Assembly: GCA_964538275.1 (NCBI GenBank)
Contig: CAZIFW010000003.1
Span: forward strand, 1-64,000
Reading direction: 5' to 3'
Length of the DNA: 64,000 nt
Origin: CANIGN01 sp964538275
Lineage (GTDB): Bacteria; Bdellovibrionota; UBA2428
How positions within the stretch are numbered: the first letter of the stretch is position 1; the number at the start of each line of letters is the position of its first letter. The position numbers and the translations under genes are program-made. This document shows, one piece after another, positions 35,622 through 43,519 of the stretch. The notes beneath the pieces were generated by a model. It was not told the origin of the DNA, did not search any database, and saw nothing but the letters and a program-made list of their open reading frames with translations.

Positions 35622-36481
35622 CCCCATTCGTCGTCGTTGCCTCAGGAATTTGTTTTTTCTTAGCAGCTTATCTTCCCTTTGAAGCTTGGGAAGAATTAAT
35701 TTGGAGAAAAAAAATTCTAGGCTCGCGCGATGAACTTAAAAAAGAATACGAAGATTTGTTTCGTTTAAAATCTGAACAAGAAGTTTTAAAAGAGCTTTTG
35801 CTGTGGGGAGGGCTTTTAGCTCTTTTTACTTTTATCATTATGCCGGGAATGATCCTCGGAGTGATATTGGCAATTGGAGCATTTTTTGTAGGACTTCGAA
35901 TTCCGTTGATTTTGGCAAAGACCGTTATAAAAAAACGACGAATTGCACGCTTTACCACGCAGATGGTAGATGCTCTTACATTGATGGCCAATGGTTTGCG
36001 TTCAGGATTGAACGTGCCACAAACTTTGCAAATCGTTGTAGATGAGATGCCTGCACCCGTAAGCCAAGAGTTCGGATTAGTCCTAGATCAAAATCGCATT
36101 GGTGTGCCATTAGAAGCAGCCTTTGAAAATATGGCCAAACGAATTGATACAGAAGAAATTTATATCTTTTCAACAAGTGTGAATATCTTGCGTGAAACGG
36201 GCGGTAATATGGCCGAGACGTTTGACACTATTGTGAAAACTATTCGTGAGCGTATGAAACTTGCTAAAAAGATTGATGCTCTCACGGCTCAAGGTCGCAC
36301 GGCGGGTTTGATTGTGGGTATGGTTCCATTTGGAACAGCAGGGATGATGTACGTGATTGATCCTGACTTTATCAGGCCGCTCTTCACAACACTTCCTGGG
36401 TTTTTTATTGTTCTTGTTGTACTGGGTTTAGTGGCAGCAGGACTCTTTATTATTAATAAGATGGTTCAGATCAAAGTTTAG
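35618..36481 (+). CDS. tadB: Tad pilus inner-membrane platform protein TadB
   Basis: 287 residues. An N-terminal span, a pair of spans (about 65-105) and a C-terminal pair (about 228-285) surround a T2SSF domain with ALTLMANGLRSGLNVPQTLQIVVDEMP and NILRETGGNMAETFDTI, as in TadB/TadC. The ATG overlaps the fusion ATPase stop (ATGA). TadB and TadC form the platform that TadA drives; tadC is on the opposite strand at 3869-4765. It closes the main tad operon. Confidence 0.92.
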   Translation: MTPFVVVASGICFFLAAYLPFEAWEELIWRKKILGSRDELKKEYEDLFRLKSEQEVLKELLLWGGLLALFTFIIMPGMILGVILAIGAFFVGLRIPLILAKTVIKKRRIARFTTQMVDALTLMANGLRSGLNVPQTLQIVVDEMPAPVSQEFGLVLDQNRIGVPLEAAFENMAKRIDTEEIYIFSTSVNILRETGGNMAETFDTIVKTIRERMKLAKKIDALTAQGRTAGLIVGMVPFGTAGMMYVIDPDFIRPLFTTLPGFFIVLVVLGLVAAGLFIINKMVQIKV

Positions 36482-36502
36482 TTTTTAAAGGGATACTTAC
36501 AA

Positions 36503-36775
36503 CTAAGCGAGCTTATCAAAAATATTTACAAGATATTCAATAGCAGTGTTTCGAGTTGAACCGCTAATTCGAGTGAGCGTAAGAACGAGCGCGCTTTGCT
36601 TGATGGCGCGGTGACTGTGCATACTGTGATTGCTAGAAGCTTTTGCGCTTTCCATGGCGTCGAGTTCATTTACGAGGGCTTCTTGGGCGTGCGCTTTATG
36701 GTTCGAAGTTTCTTCGAATAAGTAATTGGAATGATTGTGGTAAACTTGATGGAATTCGTCGTATCTATTGAACAT
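36503..36775 (-). CDS. Small His-rich protein behind a consensus promoter
   Basis: 90 residues from the ATG at 36775, with AGGTG a few bases upstream; a GTG at 36784 is possible but sits on the ribosome site. The first two-thirds carry eight His residues (HQVYHNH, HKAHAQ, NHSMHSH), followed by a helical C-terminus. No signal peptide, span or known family was found. It is convergent with tadB. A sigma-70 promoter with consensus -35 and 17-bp spacer lies directly upstream, so it is probably well expressed. Metal binding is a guess from His content. Confidence 0.6.
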   Translation of the reverse strand: MFNRYDEFHQVYHNHSNYLFEETSNHKAHAQEALVNELDAMESAKASSNHSMHSHRAIKQSALVLTLTRISGSTRNTAIEYLVNIFDKLA

Positions 36776-36794
36776 GTTATGCACCTAGACGCGC

Positions 36795-36823
36795 ATTGTA
36801 CGGATGCTGACTCACCCTGTCAA
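36795..36823 (-). promoter_or_regulatory. Near-consensus sigma-70 promoter
   Basis: On the minus strand TTGACA (36823-36818), a 17-base spacer and TACAAT (36800-36795) match the sigma-70 consensus at 6/6 and 5/6. The predicted start near 36788 gives a leader of about a dozen bases that contains an AGG ribosome site for the His-rich small protein gene. Confidence 0.75.
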
Positions 36824-36947
36824 TTACCTTTTTAAGCGAATTTAAGCTTTATATGCGTTTTTTGTTTACTATTCGCGAGCAGTGTTTTGACCCAATCTTG
36901 CCCAATTTTTGACACCGAAGGCAAGGCACTTATGGCAAACTTTAAGA

Positions 36948-38558
36948 ATGAGGGCACTCAAAAATCTCGTATTTCTTGCTTTTTTCTTTGCGGCTTTTAA
37001 CGCTCAGGCGGGTGTGAACGTAAATAATGGAAATTTTTACGTAACCTACACGGACTTTGTAGTTTTCACCTCTGGCTTGCCGATTGAAATTACACGTACC
37101 TACAATAGCCGATCAAATTTTGTTCCTGGCAAGTTTGGAGTGGGCTGGTCGAGTGAACTGGATTCATACATCAAAATCGAAGCCAAAGAGATTGTATATT
37201 TCGAAGGGGGTGGCGGAAACGTACTTAAGTTCGTACCTAAAGGAATGGATGTTTGGGAAAATACAAACATGGGCCCTCAGTATATTAAGCGCAGTGGGAA
37301 AGTTGCTAAGTCTTACAGTTACAATCTTCAAGGAGCAGCAGGAAAAAACCTTATATTCAATGCCATCGGACAATTAGTTAAACTTCAAGATGGAAACCGT
37401 AACCACATTGAATTTGCTTACGACAAAGGAAACTTGAAAGTTATTAAAGATAACTTCAACAACCAAATTTTAGTTTCAACAAAAGACTACGGCGGTTTTT
37501 CACGTATTGAATCCATCCAATATTCTGGGAAGAAATCTACTTATTCTTATTCAGCTAAAGGGGATCTTATTAAAGCAACCACTATGGATGGGGCACGTTA
37601 CGACTACAGTTACGATGATGAGCACAACATGACCAAGATTGCTTATAGTAACGGCACTTCTAAAGAAATGGCTTACAATAAAATCCGCGATCTAATCACT
37701 CGTTTTAAAGACATTGATGGTTCTTCAATTGCGTATGATTACTTTACAGATACTCTCGATCCCGAAAACAAATTCGGAACAGTGGTTGCGCGAAAAGACA
37801 GTCTTGGAAAAGAAGAGAAAGCTCAGTTCTGGTATGAGTTTAGAAAGAAAAAAGACGGGACTCGCTATGCTTACCGAACAGTTTCTACAATCAACACAGA
37901 AGCTACCGAGACTCTTTTAACTGAATGTTGTGGAACCCCGCTTTCAATCACTCAGTGGGCGATTAAGGGAGTTGCAAATCCTGCTAAAAACCTTGCGTGG
38001 ACTCAGCCTGTTGGCAAAAGAACTGTTACGCGTTTTGAGTATTATGCAGATGGCAGTTTGAAGAAAAAAATTCTTCCTAATGGAGCTGCCATCTCAATTG
38101 CTTACAATCCTACAAATAAGAAAATCTCTACTCTTGAGCGAGCTGGAAGCAAAATTGAATATACTTATGACAATCGTCAAAACTTAGCTTCCGCTCGTGA
38201 CTATGGTGAAAAACTTAAGCTTGATTTTACCTATGACCTTCAAGGGCGGATCACTATTGTGAAAGAAAGTCCTTTAGCTGCACAGCAAGCAGCTGCTGTG
38301 AGAAGTTTATTCTTCAAATACAATGCGGATGGACTGCCGGTTGAAGTGAAAGAAAGAAACTACGATGGAAAAGAGTCGCTCATTAAAATGGCTTATTTTC
38401 CAAATGGACAACTTAGAGAGTTGTTAAACGCTTCCGGAAGAAGCTTGGCTTCTCAGAACGAGATCAATACGACACAAAGAATTTATGGAACTTTCCAAAG
38501 AGTTTTAGAAATCATTCAGCCGTCGGGAGTAAGCCTCACGGTAGAAGGAACCATTTAA
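36948..38558 (+). CDS. Secreted YD-repeat (RHS-like) protein
   Basis: 536 residues from the ATG at 36948 (MRALKNLVFLAFFFAAFNAQA), which starts a clean signal peptide; the frame opens earlier but without a better start. It begins with a DUF6531-type region (ITRTYNSRSNFVPGKFGVGWSSELDSYI), then about ten YD-type repeats (for example YDYSYDDEHNMTKIAYSNG, FTYDLQGRITIVKE). RHS/YD proteins form beta-sheet cocoons and often carry a C-terminal toxin, but this one ends without an obvious toxin domain. It could be a surface shell, adhesin or delivery protein. Two bases separate it from the next small secreted gene. Confidence 0.85.
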   Translation: MRALKNLVFLAFFFAAFNAQAGVNVNNGNFYVTYTDFVVFTSGLPIEITRTYNSRSNFVPGKFGVGWSSELDSYIKIEAKEIVYFEGGGGNVLKFVPKGMDVWENTNMGPQYIKRSGKVAKSYSYNLQGAAGKNLIFNAIGQLVKLQDGNRNHIEFAYDKGNLKVIKDNFNNQILVSTKDYGGFSRIESIQYSGKKSTYSYSAKGDLIKATTMDGARYDYSYDDEHNMTKIAYSNGTSKEMAYNKIRDLITRFKDIDGSSIAYDYFTDTLDPENKFGTVVARKDSLGKEEKAQFWYEFRKKKDGTRYAYRTVSTINTEATETLLTECCGTPLSITQWAIKGVANPAKNLAWTQPVGKRTVTRFEYYADGSLKKKILPNGAAISIAYNPTNKKISTLERAGSKIEYTYDNRQNLASARDYGEKLKLDFTYDLQGRITIVKESPLAAQQAAAVRSLFFKYNADGLPVEVKERNYDGKESLIKMAYFPNGQLRELLNASGRSLASQNEINTTQRIYGTFQRVLEIIQPSGVSLTVEGTI

Positions 38559-38559
38559 T

Positions 38560-38847
38560 ATGAAGTTTAATATTAAGAACATATTACTACTCGCAAGCTT
38601 TCTAAGTGCCTCTTCTGCGCTCGCTTTTATGAGCTATGACCCTCGTTTTTCAAGCACGGGTGGGGTGATGCCAGGGCAACTCGCAACGGGTGAGGTTCCT
38701 ACAAATATGGCCAATGGAGCCGTTTGTCCTCCTCAAATAGCTCCCATGCAGGGGGCTCTTACCCAAGGGGCTATGCCCAATGTGAACCAGCAGTATCTTC
38801 AAGGTATTCACGGCCAGCAGCTCTATCAGCAACAGCGTATCCAGTGA
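38560..38847 (+). CDS. Small secreted Gln/Gly/Pro-rich protein
   Basis: 95 residues with a signal peptide (about 1-22, ending SALA). The mature part is low in charge and rich in Gly, Pro, Met and Gln (VMPGQLATG, QYLQGIHGQQLYQQQRIQ), with a single Cys in VCPPQ. No family was recognised. It follows the YD-repeat gene by one base, so they are co-expressed and the protein may be an accessory of it (inference). A striking inverted repeat begins at its stop codon. Confidence 0.65.
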   Translation: MKFNIKNILLLASFLSASSALAFMSYDPRFSSTGGVMPGQLATGEVPTNMANGAVCPPQIAPMQGALTQGAMPNVNQQYLQGIHGQQLYQQQRIQ

Positions 38848-38901
38848 TGTCGAAAAGGCGTCAGAGACCTTTTCGACAACCCTCCGCTACCTTTTCGACA
38901 T
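38847..38901. repeat. Three-arm inverted repeat after the small secreted gene
   Basis: ATGTCGAAAAGG (38847-38858) is complementary to two downstream copies: CCTTTTCGACA (38868-38878, loop 9) and CCTTTTCGACAT (38890-38901, perfect 12 bp, loop 31). Only one pairing can form at a time. No U-run follows, so it may be an mRNA stability or attenuation element rather than a simple terminator. Confidence 0.65.
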
Positions 38902-38974
38902 TATTTGAGACCTTTCCTCTCAATGTAAGACATTTTATTTAGAGTCGGGCTGGGATCTGCCCTATTGATACGGC

Positions 38975-39995
38975 ATGGCAAATCTTAAGAAAGCGATTTT
39001 AGTCCTTTTTTCACTCCCTCTATTCGCTCAGGCCTCTGTGTGCCTCGCAGCTCTAAACAAGAGCCTTCATACTGCACTTACAGAAGCCGAACTTGTTCTC
39101 TTAAGACAACAAAGCCATGGTGTTGAAAGCTTAGCCCATCGACTCTGGATATGCAGAGTTTAACAAGATAATTGAAACTGAAGTCGACGAAGTCTTTCAA
39201 ACTCGTCGTATGTATTCCAAAGTTGCTGGACGAGTTCCTCCCAACGCAAAAGCTAGAGTCTTACTTCTTCACGGCAATGGTGCTGAGCACAGCCGTGTGG
39301 AGACTATGCGCAGAATTTTGCGCATGCTTGGAGAATCCGGAAATCCCGATAATTTAAAAACTCAAAAAACAGTTCGCGAAATGCCCGAGTACATCGAGCT
39401 TGGTGCAGAAGCCATTGATTTACCTGTGCATGGTTTTGGACCTGCACTCGAAAATCACATGCAGATTGAACAAAGTGTAGAGTGGCTCGCAAACTACGTG
39501 CGTGAGATGAGAAAAGAAACGCCTGATTTGCCTATCATTATTCTTACGCGCAGTAGTTCGGCGGCACTTGCAGTAGAGGTGCAAAAAAAATATCCCGAAC
39601 TTGTAGATGCCATGATTTTAATGAGTCCCACATTACCAGTTGATGTTGCGACTATGGATAAAACCGTTTTGGAATTGCGAGCAAAAGCAGTAGAGAGAAA
39701 CTTTCGAATCAACGAACCTGGCTTAGCGTGGATCAATCAAATTCTTACGCAAACACGTTGGGATAATTCAACTTTTAGAGTGCCTACTATGATTCTAAGA
39801 GGTAAGGCTGATCCATCTATTCAACCTTATGAACAAGCGGCTTTTGAGGAATTTGCAGCAGCTCCAGATTCAAACGTGCAATTTGTGGAGATAGAAGGCG
39901 CAGATCACGATGTACTCAATATACTTCGATCATATAAGCCCTATGGGTTAAATGCTTACCAAGAGCTCTATAGATTTTTACAAAAGGCACTGTAG
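38975..39995 (+). pseudogene. Secreted alpha/beta-hydrolase-like gene split by a frameshift
   Basis: The first part (38975-39163) encodes a signal peptide and the start of a mature domain. The main part, in another frame, reads DSGYAEFNKIIETEVDEVFQ and continues through MYSKVAGRVPPNAKARVLLLHGNG to 39995. A one- or two-base change between 39134 and 39160 would join them. The hydrolase part shows LLLHGNGAEH (oxyanion region), IIILTRSSSAAL at the nucleophile elbow, an Asp in GKADPSIQP and His in EGADHDVL. The elbow lacks a standard GxSxG, so activity may differ. Either a pseudogene or a sequencing error. Confidence 0.7.
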
Positions 39996-39999
39996 TGAT

Positions 40000-40019
40000 A
40001 AACTTGAATCGAGTTTTTT
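40000..40019 (+). terminator. Weak intrinsic terminator after the hydrolase gene
   Basis: AAACTT pairs with GAGTTT across GAATC with one wobble, and a T-run follows, just 5 bases after the stop at 39995. The stem is A/T-rich and short. The rest of 39996-40185 holds only A/T-rich sequence with short repeats such as AACTGTGTAAACTTCAAACAGT. Confidence 0.4.
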
Positions 40020-40185
40020 CTTACTCCTTCAAGCCCAATCTAACTGTGTAAACTTCAAACAGTCAGGTGACCAAAGTCTAGACACCTTAACCAAAGCTTC
40101 ATTGAGTTAATAACATTGTTAAGGCGTAGCTGAGGGAAATACGCACTCGGCACGAAAGCTGCATCTTAAAACTTGAGTTGAATTT

Positions 40186-40512
40186 ATGAGGATTTTTGGA
40201 ATTATCATTGTGTCCTTCTTTATGGCCCAAGCGGCAATGGCGTATTCTACGCTAGGACGCCCAACACCCAATATGGGAGTTGGAGCAGGTGCTTCCTATA
40301 TGGGGAATGGATTAGGTGCTGCTAACACGGGTGAAGGTGTTGGAACCAATTTCCTCAGTTGCGGTTGCGCGGTTCAAATCATTCAAAAGAAAACTGTTAA
40401 AGGTGATGTTTGCGATACCTACTCAAGATTGCATGTGAATGCGGTAACGGGACAGGGCTCTGTGACTCCAGCGGTTGCACCTGCAAATCCACTCTTAAGT
40501 CATCAGCAGTAA
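40186..40512 (+). CDS. Small secreted Gly-rich protein
   Basis: 108 residues with a signal peptide (about 1-19, AAMA). The mature N-terminus is Gly/Asn-rich (NMGVGAGASYMGNGLGAANTGEGVG), followed by a Cys-containing segment (LSCGCAVQIIQKK...VCDTYSR) with three Cys, and a Pro/Ala/Gln-rich tail. In composition it resembles the 95-residue secreted protein at 38560. No known family was recognised; it is likely a surface or extracellular protein. It has its own upstream region of 190 bp and is convergent with the serine protease gene. Confidence 0.6.
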   Translation: MRIFGIIIVSFFMAQAAMAYSTLGRPTPNMGVGAGASYMGNGLGAANTGEGVGTNFLSCGCAVQIIQKKTVKGDVCDTYSRLHVNAVTGQGSVTPAVAPANPLLSHQQ

Positions 40513-40520
40513 ATTTAAAT

Positions 40521-41765
40521 CTAGCGCACAGGCAATATTAAAAGATTCAATTGAGCCTGTCTTTTAGCGGTTAAAAGAATACTTTGTTTTTCGGCATCAA
40601 AGATTTTTGAATACTCAGCCACATTATCTGAATACACAAGCGCTCCAACTTCGGCCTCAACTTGCGCGAACACATCTAAAGCAGGGGCGGCCGTTGTTGA
40701 TGGAAAATGTGCCATTATGTATTCGTAGCGTTCAACAAAATCATTAGGGTCAGTGACTGAGTTAATCCAGTTAGGGGCAGGTGGCTGGTGGCTTGAGTAG
40801 GGAGAGATAGCAGATGTTACGGCTATAACTCCATCTCTTGATAATACTGCTGAGCCTGAATCACCTTTGAGGGGTGCTCCTAAGGTAGCTGGCTCAGGCT
40901 TAATTTTTTCTAAGTTTTCAGAAGTATTTCCAAACATAGAATAAAGGGAAGTTTTTTTTGGATTTACGGAGAGTATGTTTGTTGTGAAATGACTTCCTAT
41001 CGGAGGTGTAATTTGGTTAGGAATTATGACTCGGTTTTCGTCTTGATGAGTAATTCCAAAGCCACCTAAGACAACAGGAATATCTTTTTCCTTGGGAACT
41101 TGCCGAGCTATGGGCAAAATCATTCTAGATTTAACTTTTTGATCGAGGCTTAAGTCTTTTGGAAAAGAAAGAGGAAAGATAAGCACGGCAACATCATGAT
41201 CGGTGTAACGGGTGATCAAGGTTTTCTTCAAGTTTTTTAGTTTTTCTTGAAGATCTCTCATCGTAAGCTGTGATTCGGAAATAAATTTAAACAAAGCATT
41301 TGTTTCTTGAGCGCTCAGAATATTTTTTTGAGATTTTGAAAATAATAGGCCCGCAGGATCTGTAATCCCCGTCTTTTTAAGTGCGTAAGAAGTGGCAAGT
41401 TCTAACTCTTTAATTTCTAGTTTAAGACTGGAAATTTGATCCAGTAGTTTTCTGTAATCTTTTGAGCGAGCTAAAAAAACTCTTTGTGATTTAACCCATT
41501 TGTAATCCTGCACACTCCGAATGGCTTTGCTGAGGACGGCGGGATCAAGCATTTCAACCCCTCCATCTTTATAGTTTCCAAGGCAATGTTCTGCAGTCAG
41601 TACTTTAAGCGGATTGTCTCCAACAATGCTTCCTGTACAATTTCCTAAGCCAGGTGCTCGTAATTCAACAACCGCAGGAATGCCGTATCTCACTGAGCTT
41701 GTAGCGCTCAGAGCAGGTAAAGAAATAAAAATCAGAAAAAAGAGAACTTTCACTTTTGCTTGCAC
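40521..41765 (-). CDS. Secreted trypsin-like serine protease (S1)
   Basis: 414 residues with a signal peptide (about 1-21). The chymotrypsin-fold triad is visible: His60 in TAEHC, Asp191 in DVAVL and Ser303 in KGDSGSAVL. Between His and Asp lies a long helical insertion (about residues 98-183, coiled-coil-like, LEIKELELATSYALK), about 80 residues more than a typical trypsin. A Cys pair (Cys43, Cys61) would form the usual disulfide beside the His. It is likely exported to the periplasm or beyond and may process surface proteins or prey proteins. Confidence 0.88.
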   Translation of the reverse strand: MQAKVKVLFFLIFISLPALSATSSVRYGIPAVVELRAPGLGNCTGSIVGDNPLKVLTAEHCLGNYKDGGVEMLDPAVLSKAIRSVQDYKWVKSQRVFLARSKDYRKLLDQISSLKLEIKELELATSYALKKTGITDPAGLLFSKSQKNILSAQETNALFKFISESQLTMRDLQEKLKNLKKTLITRYTDHDVAVLIFPLSFPKDLSLDQKVKSRMILPIARQVPKEKDIPVVLGGFGITHQDENRVIIPNQITPPIGSHFTTNILSVNPKKTSLYSMFGNTSENLEKIKPEPATLGAPLKGDSGSAVLSRDGVIAVTSAISPYSSHQPPAPNWINSVTDPNDFVERYEYIMAHFPSTTAAPALDVFAQVEAEVGALVYSDNVAEYSKIFDAEKQSILLTAKRQAQLNLLILPVR

Positions 41766-41839
41766 CTAAAGTATTTGAATTGAACGAAAATCGGGATTCT
41801 TTCACAAGTTAATATCCCTTACTTTAGGAGGGCTTAATT

Positions 41840-42073
41840 TTAGCGTGCTCTGGAAGGTTGGCTTTTTTCGCCTGTTAGGCCAAAGCGATCGCTGACCCAC
41901 TGAAAGGGAGCTGTGGCGGTTTCCCAGCCACTTTGGAAGGTATCTGAGTTAACTGCCCCGTGGTAATAATTCTCAAGGCTTAGCCCATTCCATCGCAACT
42001 GCCCGATCAAAGTTAACAGCACAAGGTATAAAAATGCGCGTCCAAAAAAATTCAAAACACCCATAGGTGTCAT
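41840..42073 (-). CDS. Small membrane-anchored protein, function unknown
   Basis: 77 residues with one N-terminal hydrophobic span (about 8-24, FFGRAFLYLVLLTLIGQL) and a soluble tail rich in aromatic residues (ENYYHGAVNSDTFQSGWETATAPFQWVSDRF). No family was recognised. It is divergent from asnS with only 30 bp between the starts, so promoters must overlap. It lies alone between asnS and the serine protease gene. Confidence 0.5.
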   Translation of the reverse strand: MTPMGVLNFFGRAFLYLVLLTLIGQLRWNGLSLENYYHGAVNSDTFQSGWETATAPFQWVSDRFGLTGEKSQPSRAR

Positions 42074-42103
42074 TATACGAGTGATCCGCTAAAAGAGAGA
42101 GTC

Positions 42104-43408
42104 ATGCATATGTACATTGAAGATATTTTTGCGGGTAAAGTGGCGGTCGATACGGATGTAACTCTTAAAGGCTGGGTTTATAATGTTCGTTCCAGCGGTA
42201 AGGTCAAGTTTTTGATGTTCCGAGACGGGACAGGCCTTATGCAAGTGGTCTACTTCAAGGGCGGTTGTGATGAGCAGTCCTTTAATGACTTTGAAAAACT
42301 CACCCAAGAAACTTCTGTGATCATTCACGGTAAAGTGGCCTCTGCTCCTAAAGCTCCTGGGGGTTTTGAGGTTGCCGGAAAAAGTTTTGAAATCGTAGGA
42401 ACGAGTGTGGATTATCCCATCACTCCCAAAGAACACGGGCCAGCTTTTTTACAAGATCAAAGACATTTGTGGATACGTTCAAAAAAACAACATGCCATTT
42501 TGCGCATTCGTTCAGAAATTATTCACGCCGCAAGAAGATTTTTTGATGAGCGCGGCTTCGTAGCGTTCGACGCCCCTATATTTACTCCCAACGCGTGTGA
42601 GGGAACGACAAACCTTTTTGAAGTGAATTATTTTGACGAAGCTAAGGCCTATCTCACTCAGAGCGGGCAACTCTATGGGGAAGCAGGCGCAATGGCTTTT
42701 GGAAAAGCATATGTGTTTGGCCCTACATTCCGAGCAGAAAAGTCTAAAACGCGTCGTCACTTAACAGAGTTTTGGATGCTTGAACCCGAAGTGGCCTTCA
42801 TGGATGTAAACGGAGTGATGGAACTTTCTGAGCAAATGGTTGAGTACATTGTGCAAAGTGTTTTAAAAAAACGCAAACCTGAGCTCGAAGTCCTTGAGCG
42901 AGACACTACTAAGCTAGAAAAAATTAAAGCACCTTTCCCTCGCTTACATTACAAAGAAGCTGCGGCCATTCTTGAAAAAGAAAGCAAAGATGGTTTCAAA
43001 ATGGGAATGGACTTTGGAGGCGGAGATGAAACCATTCTTGCCAACAAATTTGATGGCCCCGTTTTTGTACATGGGTTTCCCACTGCTATTAAAGCTTTCT
43101 ACATGAAAGAAGATCCCACGGATCCTACTTACACCTGTTCGGTAGATATGCTTGCACCTGAAGGTTACGGAGAGGTTATTGGGGGCGGCCAACGTGAAGA
43201 GCGTATTGAAGTGCTTTTGAAAAAAATTGAAGAGCATGGCTTAGATCCAAAAGTTTTTGAATGGTATTTGGACTTGCGTCGCTATGGCTCAGTGCCGCAT
43301 GCGGGTTTTGGATTGGGAATTGAGAGACTCACATCTTGGATATGCGGTGCAGAACATGTGCGTGAATGTATTCCGTTCCCTCGTATGCTTTACCGTTTAA
43401 CGCCCTAA
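42104..43408 (+). CDS. asnS: Asparaginyl-tRNA synthetase
   Basis: 434 residues. The N-terminal OB-fold anticodon-binding domain (VTLKGWVYNVRSSGKVKFLMFRDGTG) is followed by the class II catalytic core with motif 1 (RRFFDERGFVAFDAPIFTPNACEG), motif 2 (FGPTFRAEKSKTRRHLTEFWMLEPE) and motif 3 (FGLGIERLTSWICG). The YPITPKEH segment favours AsnS over AspS. It charges tRNA-Asn directly, so the Asp-tRNA amidotransferase route need not supply Asn. GAGAG lies before the ATG; a second ATG 6 bases downstream is an equal candidate. Confidence 0.94.
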   Translation: MHMYIEDIFAGKVAVDTDVTLKGWVYNVRSSGKVKFLMFRDGTGLMQVVYFKGGCDEQSFNDFEKLTQETSVIIHGKVASAPKAPGGFEVAGKSFEIVGTSVDYPITPKEHGPAFLQDQRHLWIRSKKQHAILRIRSEIIHAARRFFDERGFVAFDAPIFTPNACEGTTNLFEVNYFDEAKAYLTQSGQLYGEAGAMAFGKAYVFGPTFRAEKSKTRRHLTEFWMLEPEVAFMDVNGVMELSEQMVEYIVQSVLKKRKPELEVLERDTTKLEKIKAPFPRLHYKEAAAILEKESKDGFKMGMDFGGGDETILANKFDGPVFVHGFPTAIKAFYMKEDPTDPTYTCSVDMLAPEGYGEVIGGGQREERIEVLLKKIEEHGLDPKVFEWYLDLRRYGSVPHAGFGLGIERLTSWICGAEHVRECIPFPRMLYRLTP

Positions 43409-43469
43409 GTAAATTTTTTAGTTAACACTCTAAACGAAAAGTATAGAGCATTTAAGCATAAGCAAGTTG

Positions 43470-43511
43470 ACCCTCTAAGACGGATCGCAGTAGCTCTCTA
43501 GGCTAGAGGGT
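43470..43511 (+). promoter_or_regulatory. Hairpin sequestering the ribosome site of the M3 peptidase
   Basis: ACCCTCTA (43470-43477) pairs with TAGAGGGT (43504-43511). The right arm contains GAGGG, the only Shine-Dalgarno-like sequence before the ATG at 43520 (spacing 9). It could serve as an asnS terminator (TCTGTTTT follows) or as a translational switch. Confidence 0.45.
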
Positions 43512-43519
43512 TCTGTTTT

